DNA of 64,000 bases from Ligula intestinalis (lineage: Eukaryota; Platyhelminthes; Cestoda; Diphyllobothriidea; Diphyllobothriidae). Numbering within the stretch: position 1 is the stretch's first letter; each line of letters starts with the position of its first letter. Of this stretch, positions 59,101 to 64,000 are shown in pieces. The notes beneath the pieces were generated by a model. That model made no database searches and had not been told where the DNA came from. It saw only the letters and a program-made list of their open reading frames with translations. The stretch covers positions 44,542,336 to 44,606,335 of the forward strand of contig JAYGXS010000003.1 of NCBI GenBank assembly GCA_036362985.1. Direction: 5' to 3'. Made by a program: the position numbers and the translations under genes.

Positions 59101-62100
59101 TATACAGACGACGAATATACGGTAGAGCCACAGAAGTGATTGAGTGCCCAGGGGAAGACCACACACCTGATGATCACAAAGACATACGTAGCAGTAAGGG
59201 CAGCGGAAGCTGTGAACTGACGGAAAGGAGAAAAAATAACGGCTGTTTAAAGTCGGCCTTGATGATCGACAAGCCAAATTTCTAGTCTGGGCTGGCAGGT
59301 TTTAGGATTCGCACTCTGGCGACTGAGACAACTTTACCTTAGACGGAAATCCGCCGTCGCCCGCCCAGACCTAATTGCAGGACAGTACACGTGGAGGTCG
59401 GGTGGTACCTAAAAATGCGTCTGTCAAGCGCATGTCGGCTAAAAAATGTCTAACGATAACTACACATCCCATTCCGCTGACTCCCTAAATCTCCCCTAGG
59501 CGAAGACTGCCCGACCAGCATACGGTCGGATACGAGAATATGGACTCCCCATGCTTCAGGTAGCCTTGTGCCGAATGCTTGCGTCTTAAACCTAACCGTA
59601 AAACCATTGGAATAAAATGAAGACCGTCTGTAATAACGAAAGGATGCTTCACATTCCGGTGCCCAAGCCACAGCATGGTTACACATGGAACTATATTATA
59701 GTGGTAGTAGATTTTTGCCGCATCTGCCACACTCTCTCATCTGAGCCCGCTGTCATGATGAAGTCGAGAAGACCGAAGATGAGAGGTGGTTGGTGTGGCC
59801 GGAACCGTCTCTAGACATGCCATCATATCCGCTTGGATCCCACAGAGTAGGATGGAGGCGTTGCAGCTAACTCTCAGTTCACCAATGTTCCACGCCATGC
59901 AAACACACACTGGGCTGACCGCGAGGTCCAAGTTTTGCCACCGGAGGGCAGCCTTTCAAGCCACGAATTTTAGCACATTTGAACACACACCTACGCGAGA
60001 GTCGTCGATTAGGTGCTTCTAGTATGTGATGTGGGAAGTGTTCAGGTGTGGGGGGTTGTGGCGAGGGTATTCTAGCCTTTCTGGCACTGGCTCACCAGCC
60101 TGTGTGAGAGATTCGTAAGTGACCGACCAGGCCGATGCGTGACGCGCAGGTGTGGTAGCAATGACGGCAGGATAAGCTGAGGGCTGTAGAGTCGACTGCA
60201 GGGGGAGGCTACTAGTGGTGGGCGCACTGGTGGCTAAAGATGTGTCAACAAAAGCTCACAACTCTTCTTATATGGGGGGCAAAAGGCACGACCAGCAGTT
60301 GACTAACCTTCACTAGTTCAATTTGTGACTCCACAGTTGCATAGCCCGAGGCGAAGAAGCTGGTCTGGACGTACTCCGTGGGTACGGCTGGCCGTATGGG
60401 ACTGAGGTCGTGGGGACCACCGCCGACCGCAGTAGGCATGAAAAGGCGAAGATCATGACCAAGACCCGGGTCGGGGAAGATGACACAAGGTGGGCCCGTA
60501 TAGTTGAGAATGTCGTGGTTCCTCCACACCCGTAGGAAGATGTTGAAGCCAGTGGGGTCAACTATGCGATTTGTCACGAGACGCGCCGTAATAATCTGGG
60601 AGAAATTGCAAGGTAAACGTCAGACTGGTTGGCGCACCAAAAACCCTGGATGGAACATGCTAGGAGAAATGGGTAAATGTGAAAGAGATGCGGAGGGACT
60701 ATACCTTCCACCAAACTCTAATGAAAATATCTGCATTTACCACCGTAACAAGTTACTGATCCACTTCCGCGAGCCCCTACCACAAAAGCGTATGCAGGTT
60801 AAATAGTCCGTAGGCAAAAGGTTACTCGTGTCCGGGTGAGTCTTCTAGTCAAAGCGGTCTCCGAAGCATGACATCATGTCAAGCTGCAGTATCAGAGGAC
60901 CACGTATGCTAGCTACGAATCTATACCCGCACATGACTGATGGACATTAAGTTACAAAAAAGCAGTCCATACACCTAGATTACATACACACACAGCCACA
61001 CGCAACTTAAAGGGAAAAAAACTTGGCGGGAACCGGTATCATGTGTTTTCGGCATGGTGTGCGTACTTGGCCACCTCTTTTTGTGACAATCTAGGCGCGA
61101 GAAGAACGACCCGAAACACCATAGTATGGATTTATTTTATGCAAAGTAACGATTTACACAGGCGAGGAGTTAAAGGTAACTGTTCGTGTGACTGAGGCGC
61201 CAAATACTTTCAAATTTTCCTTCTGTTGGAGTACTAAGCGTTCTCGTAGTACCTCGAACAAGAAACAACCACCTGACATCGTTCTTTAACATTTTCATGT
61301 CACCTTGACTTATTAATTTAATTCATACTCACGCCCTTCTCTCTTATTGTGACAGGTCGCATTTTCAAGATAAAAAGAAGTCCCTTCGTAGATATGGTAA
61401 CCTACCCGATCAAGCTGGAGACCGTGGTTAGTCTGGACGATCAAATGCAATCCCAGCACACCCAGGGCGCTTGCATTGGCTGTCCAGAAGCCTGTGCTGG
61501 AGATGTGCCCCAGATTGCGGTCGCGATCGAAAGCCGCCTGTACCGTCTCCAACCAGTCCGCCATAGCGTCCAGCCAGACACGTTGTCCGTTCAGGGAAAC
61601 GCCTGGCAGATCACTGATGGCCCTGTACAGTTCCCGCAGTCTGGTTTGACTGCTTGCGAAGTCGATGCCTGGTCCGGAGAGGGCTGCAGTGGACTCCACT
61701 GAACGGGGAACGGAGGAGACAGAGGCGGCGGACGTGGAAATTGTGACATCTCCGGTATGCGTACGGGCGTGTGCTGGCATTGCAGCCATTGCCGTAGATG
61801 GGAGATCCGTGCCGCGTGCGATGAGGTCAAAATTGCAGAGGCCCAGGGCTCGACCCGAGGCCGCCATGAACTCGCGTTCGATGGAACCCTGTGGTGCAAG
61901 TCGGAGCAAGTCCAGGCCCAGCTTTAGACGCAGCGGCACGAGTACCGCAACGGTAATCATGGCGACGAGGCCGAGCAGACAGATGAAGAGGCGGAGAGGC
62001 CAAAAGCGGAACAAGAGGTGCGCTAACGTGCCAGCCGCCCGCGCCAGTAGGGGACGCTTTCCTCCCTCCCGTCCGTCGACATTCAAGGCCGGCTGACAGG

Positions 62101-62140
62101 AGGCACAGAGGCAGTCACCGAGTTTAGTGTTTTTGCACTC
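49473..62140 (-). CDS. ptc: Patched-like Hedgehog receptor, C-terminal half (5 exons, 5' partial)
   Basis: Joined minus-strand exons 62140-61406, 60595-60308, 52925-52282, 52184-52079 and 50585-49473 give 2886 nt, 961 codons plus stop, with every junction in phase and GT/AG borders. The protein follows the Patched order: TM7 (about residues 49-70), second extracellular loop with a LIVQT motif and the equivalents of the loop before TM8, TM8 (376-396), TM9 (399-422), TM10 (429-453), TM11, TM12 (exon 4), then a 370-residue cytoplasmic tail. Patched is a 12-TM RND-family sterol-linked membrane protein that represses Smoothened and binds Hedgehog. TM1-TM6 and the sterol-sensing domain are missing because they lie beyond the window. 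The Patched call, rather than Dispatched or a patched-domain protein, rests on the loop, the VPVFPIG stretch before TM8 and the PPxY tail. The stop is TGA at 49473-49475. Confidence 0.85.
52079..52184 (-). CDS. ptc: Patched exon: TM12
   Basis: This small exon of 106 nt follows a TGTGTTTAG acceptor and ends before a consensus GTGAGT donor. Its first base completes the codon split from the previous exon (GA+C, Asp). It encodes HFFRLVGLICVACLFDTLLF and LPVIFCTLERIWPSS, matching YFFAVL..L.LLNGLVLLPVLLSFFGP of other Patched proteins. The transmembrane helix and the phase fit with both neighbours make it convincing although it is too short to be noticed as a long open frame. Confidence 0.85.
52282..52925 (-). 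CDS. ptc: Patched exon: TM8 to TM11 with an inserted cytoplasmic loop
   Basis: The acceptor is CTGCCTGCAG and the donor GCAGA|GTAAGT; 644 nt, entering in phase 0 and leaving after two bases of a codon. Landmarks are GVPVFPIGSLFTIADQHL before TM8, LGVAVGALTGFVLVLGLILL (TM8), a Gly/Ala-rich TM9, and LDLNPISACLLLISFGIG (TM10), followed by GPVLHALVSLFLAVAFLGG (TM11). Two oddities stand out. The GIGVEFTVH stretch usual in TM10 reads GIGSKLSAG, so the acidic residue is replaced by lysine. About 60 extra residues rich in Pro, Ser and Arg with two Cys sit between TM10 and TM11; they could be a lineage-specific insertion or an in-frame intron I failed to split. Confidence 0.85.
53512..53580 (+). mobile_element. 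Possible tRNA-derived SINE head inside the Patched intron
   Basis: CCTAGTTCAGTTGGTTACTA and ACGGGTTCATGCCCCGTGG resemble A and B boxes at the right spacing, but the arms do not fold into a clean tRNA. Only one copy was seen, so its repeat nature is unproven. Confidence 0.35.
53770..54310. other. CpG-rich low-complexity tract in the large Patched intron
   Basis: The stretch is dense in CG dinucleotides (GCGCGCGC at 54008-54016, GCGTGCGTGCG near 54050, TTCGCGCTCGCGCTC near 54180) and pyrimidine runs, unlike the AT-richer flanks. Overlapping frames on both strands look compositional. It could mark an internal promoter; no transcription-start motif is certain. Confidence 0.4.
53921..53938. repeat. 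(GT)n microsatellite in Patched intron
   Basis: Nine GT units next to a CpG-rich tract. Confidence 0.9.
56104..56170. repeat. (CT)n microsatellite in Patched intron
   Basis: About 33 CT units with two CG interruptions, followed by a pyrimidine-rich stretch to 56390. Confidence 0.95.
56660..57120 (+). repeat. Dispersed repeat R1 inside the large Patched intron
   Basis: GGTGGGGGAGAAAGTGAGGT, GCGTTTCTTCCCTCACTATA, GCTGCAATGGCTCCCTCTTA, ATGTGGCCTTTATGGCGCTC and GCGCCAGCCATCTACAACCT match R1 closely. An R1 piece in the reverse orientation lies at 59680-59960. Confidence 0.55.
57640..57656. repeat. Poly(G) run of 17
   Basis: An uninterrupted run of G, in the Patched intron. Confidence 0.95.
57891..57947. 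repeat. Hairpin, 20-bp arms with one mismatch, in Patched intron
   Basis: CTTACGCTAAATTCCAGGAA (57891-57910) pairs with TTCCTGGAATTTAGCGCAAG (57928-57947) across a 17-base loop that itself ends in GAATTTAGG. Confidence 0.85.
58215..59050. repeat. R6: diverged inverted repeat around about 580 bases
   Basis: The left arm (about 58215-58345) contains GCAATACCGATTATCGGACA and GCCAGAATGTCGACTTTTGA; the right arm (about 58930-59050), read in reverse, contains GTAATACCGATTATCTCAGG and GCCAGGATGTCGACTTTTTA. A single related arm is at 40.92-41.04 kb (CACGATGCCGGCTTTTGAAT). The centre is AT-rich with no recognised frame. It lies in the large Patched intron. Confidence 0.5.
59680..59960 (-). repeat. 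Dispersed repeat R1, partial, inside the large Patched intron
   Basis: In top-strand order GTCATGATGAAGTCGAGAAG, ACCGAAGATGAGAGGTGGTT, CCGCTTGGATCCCACAGAGT and ACTGGGCTGACCGCGAGGTC are reverse R1 landmarks. Confidence 0.45.
60308..60595 (-). CDS. ptc: Patched exon: middle of extracellular loop 2
   Basis: The exon is bounded by a TTTCTCCCAG acceptor and an AAG|GTTAGT donor, 288 nt, phase 0 at both ends, 96 residues. It contains RLVTNRIVDPTGFNIFLRVW, which lines up with the R-L-V-D..G.INP.AF.IYL..W segment of Patched, and PAVPTEYVQTSFFASG, which lines up with the IEYAQFPFYLNGL segment. It closes on a helix TVESQIELVK that continues into KIRQLTERA of the next exon, as TSDFVEAIEKVR does in other Patched proteins. 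The continuity of the alignment across a 7.4-kb intron is strong evidence for the splice model. Confidence 0.85.
61406..62140 (-). CDS. ptc: Patched exon: TM7 and start of extracellular loop 2
   Basis: This exon starts after a pyrimidine-rich TTCACAG acceptor at 62141-62143 and ends at a donor reading CGG|GTAGGT. It encodes 245 residues in phase 0: a Cys-rich stretch (ECKNTKLGDCLCASC), then FRFWPLRLFICLLGLVAMIT leading into TM7, and RLKLGLDLLRLAPQGS, which matches the GLDL..IVP segment of Patched after TM7. Further on lie VWLDAMADWLETVQAAFDRD and LIVQTNHG, matching the W...F..AFD.D and LLVQTG landmarks of the loop. Reading past the donor adds only a short tail before a stop at 61313. There is no start codon here; it is an internal exon. 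Confidence 0.85.
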
Positions 62141-62149
62141 CTGTGAAGA

Positions 62150-64000
62150 GAGAGAGAGAAAATTAAGTTAGTTGGGACGTGGTTGTGATTAGCTAAAAGT
62201 GATGCGCCGAAGAATCGCGAAGATGTGCCAAAGATAGTTTTAAATTGCCTAGTCATTCTTTGAAGAAACGGGGCACCACACACATGAATATTAGTTTACA
62301 AGCGCATGCTCACATAGATAGATGCGGGAAATGGTTTGTATGTGACTAGACAGCGAAAAAGAAGCACGCTGAGTCTTAAAACATCCTTTAAACATGCATC
62401 CTATCCTTCCACCGAATGCTGACTAATGACGCATAATAATAAATTAAAACACTACTTAAGTAGCGTGAACTTCCTCCGTTGTTTTTCCAACACCGACAGG
62501 AACTGAACTAGGAGTCAATTAATAATCTTCCGCAGGACAGGTGAGCAAAAGTTTGTACTTATGTTGCAGGACAGTACACTCCAGAACGCTGAATAGAGTA
62601 CTTTTGGAATAGCCTTCACGGCCCAGTTTCCGTCCGCGAGGGGGTGGCCTATGCACTTCCGCAAGTCTAAGTGAACTTTGATTCCTCGCTTCCCCCAGGA
62701 GACGACCAAGACAGTTCAGTTATCATCTAGCGGAAAGGATGCCCGCCAAGATCTACAAGTGCAGTGACTCTCAACCCTGGGTAACAGTGAATCATCCATC
62801 TCAGAAGGTAGACAGTCGGGGAAAATCCTGCTGAGAAGCCACCATTGTTCACCTGTACAAACGGAAGGAAGACTCCCGAGCCTGTGATAAACATCAAGGA
62901 AGCTCTAAAGTCCCCACCGCTAGAGTAATGGCTTCCACCTGAAACAAAAAGTAAAGCCTGTACACAGCGTACAACGAATAAGATGACCTCGAAGACTCGT
63001 CAACTCAAAGAAGGATTTCAAAAAATATCGCTAGTCTCTCTTCCATAAGAACATAAACAGTCCGTTTATGCGTGCCACACACGATCTGGACTCGCTCTAA
63101 GCACAAGGACGACTCGTACTTCACATAAGTGAGGCCATACAGATCATGTCGAGGAACCAATGTAGTCAACTCGTCAGTCCTGACAAATAGGACCTAGCTA
63201 GCTCGTCAGTCAGCGGACTTGAAAGTCACGACCGACACAGTGTCAGGCGCTGATTTGCCGAGCGGATAAACTCCCCACTACTAGTCTCTCTCCTCTACGT
63301 ATCAGACGACTGCCCGAGCTCAGTGAAAAGATAGTGAAATGCAAGCTCACACAAGTCTAGAGACAAAATCCGGGATTTTCTGTTCGCCTACGGCTACTCA
63401 ATCAAATCCCCAAAAGAGGTAAACATTTAAGGAAGTTTTTCACCATCCCTATTAGACGAGGAACCTCAGAGTTGACCACGAACATTTTAAAAAAAAAACG
63501 ATTTTCCACCAATCGGCAAAGGATGACTGGCGGTGGTTGCTTTGGACAATTTTTTTACTTGGAGCTCAAACTCAAGGAGCGCCACAATCGATGAGATCGT
63601 TTTCGGAATCTGCGAATCTAGAAAGGCCTTTGGTAGGTTACGGTCATTGTATATTTCTCCATCTTTACTGAACGCGGCACAAGGTCGCACAATGGTGAAG
63701 ACAGCCAAACCCCCTCCAAGGTAGCTAAGTCATTTCCATTCTACGTTTTTGGAAGACCCTAACAGATTAGCGGCAGGAGGACGGGAATCCGGATCTTGGA
63801 ATGAATCCACATGCCTAATAGCTGCCGAAAAAAACATTCTAGTTTGGTGGGTATTTTTCAAAACGCCCCCGTCCACGTAAACGTCAGATATATCAAACTT
63901 CGTAGAGTTGATCCACCGATGATGATTCCTAAGACCATCCTCTAGCCTCATCCATGCTATCCAGTGGCAAGAGGCCAACAGTAAATGAGATCAGACGCGG
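62150..64000. other. Upstream flank of the last Patched exon seen; no further exon recognised
   Basis: The exons for Patched TM1-TM6 should lie upstream on the minus strand, but nothing here reads as sterol-sensing domain. A minus-strand frame at 63978-63487, interrupted by one TGA at 63730-63732, gives two unremarkable pieces (VYVDGGVLKNTHQTRMFFS, IVALLEFELQVKKLSKA) that I cannot place. Confidence 0.45.

Noticed and set aside
1..64000. CRISPR arrays, operons or other bacterial systems
   Set aside because: No regularly spaced short repeats; spliced gene structure, SINEs, LINE and PLE remnants show a eukaryotic genome.

Overview
This is a eukaryotic, gene-poor, repeat-rich nuclear window. I think it comes from a parasitic flatworm, most likely a diphyllobothriid-type tapeworm. 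The clues are one large intron-rich gene with a Patched-like protein, at least two lineages of Penelope-like retroelements (PLEs), fragments of a non-LTR retrotransposon whose reverse transcriptase reads like those of pseudophyllidean cestodes, and tRNA-derived SINEs. The species assignment is inference; no ribosomal or mitochondrial marker is present.

The only host gene I can build is on the minus strand between 62140 and 49473. Five exons (62140-61406, 60595-60308, 52925-52282, 52184-52079, 50585-49473) join with matching splice phase into 961 residues. They read as the C-terminal half of a Hedgehog receptor Patched: TM7, the second large extracellular loop, TM8-TM12, and a long low-complexity cytoplasmic tail with a PPPPPY motif. 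The exons for the N-terminal half must lie beyond the right edge of the window. The 7.4-kb intron between the second and third exons holds microsatellites, a CpG-rich tract and dispersed repeats.

From 1 to about 49 kb I see no convincing host gene. The recognisable content is decayed mobile DNA. PLE lineage A (GIY-YIG endonuclease 3' ends and remnants) lies at 2.1-2.9, 12.6-13.8, 16.3-16.8, 20.16-20.25, 20.91-20.96, 21.8-22.2 and 34.7-35.1 kb. PLE lineage B lies at 3.46-4.2 (minus) and 20.38-20.88 (plus), with a possible B-type reverse transcriptase fragment at 11.8-12.15 kb. Lineage B 3' ends carry a hammerhead-ribozyme-like core. Non-LTR retrotransposon remnants lie at 36.14-37.43 (minus) and 39.34-39.62 kb (plus). 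Two families of tRNA-derived SINEs, a MITE-like pair (22.3 and 38.9 kb), several unnamed dispersed repeats (called here R1, R3, R4, R5, R6) and three striking long hairpins (19.2, 42.8, 57.9 kb) fill much of the rest.

There is no operon logic here: the transposable-element pieces are independent insertions, and the Patched gene is a single transcription unit interrupted by repeats. A 10-N assembly gap lies at 45653-45662. Copy boundaries for dispersed repeats were judged by eye and are approximate.
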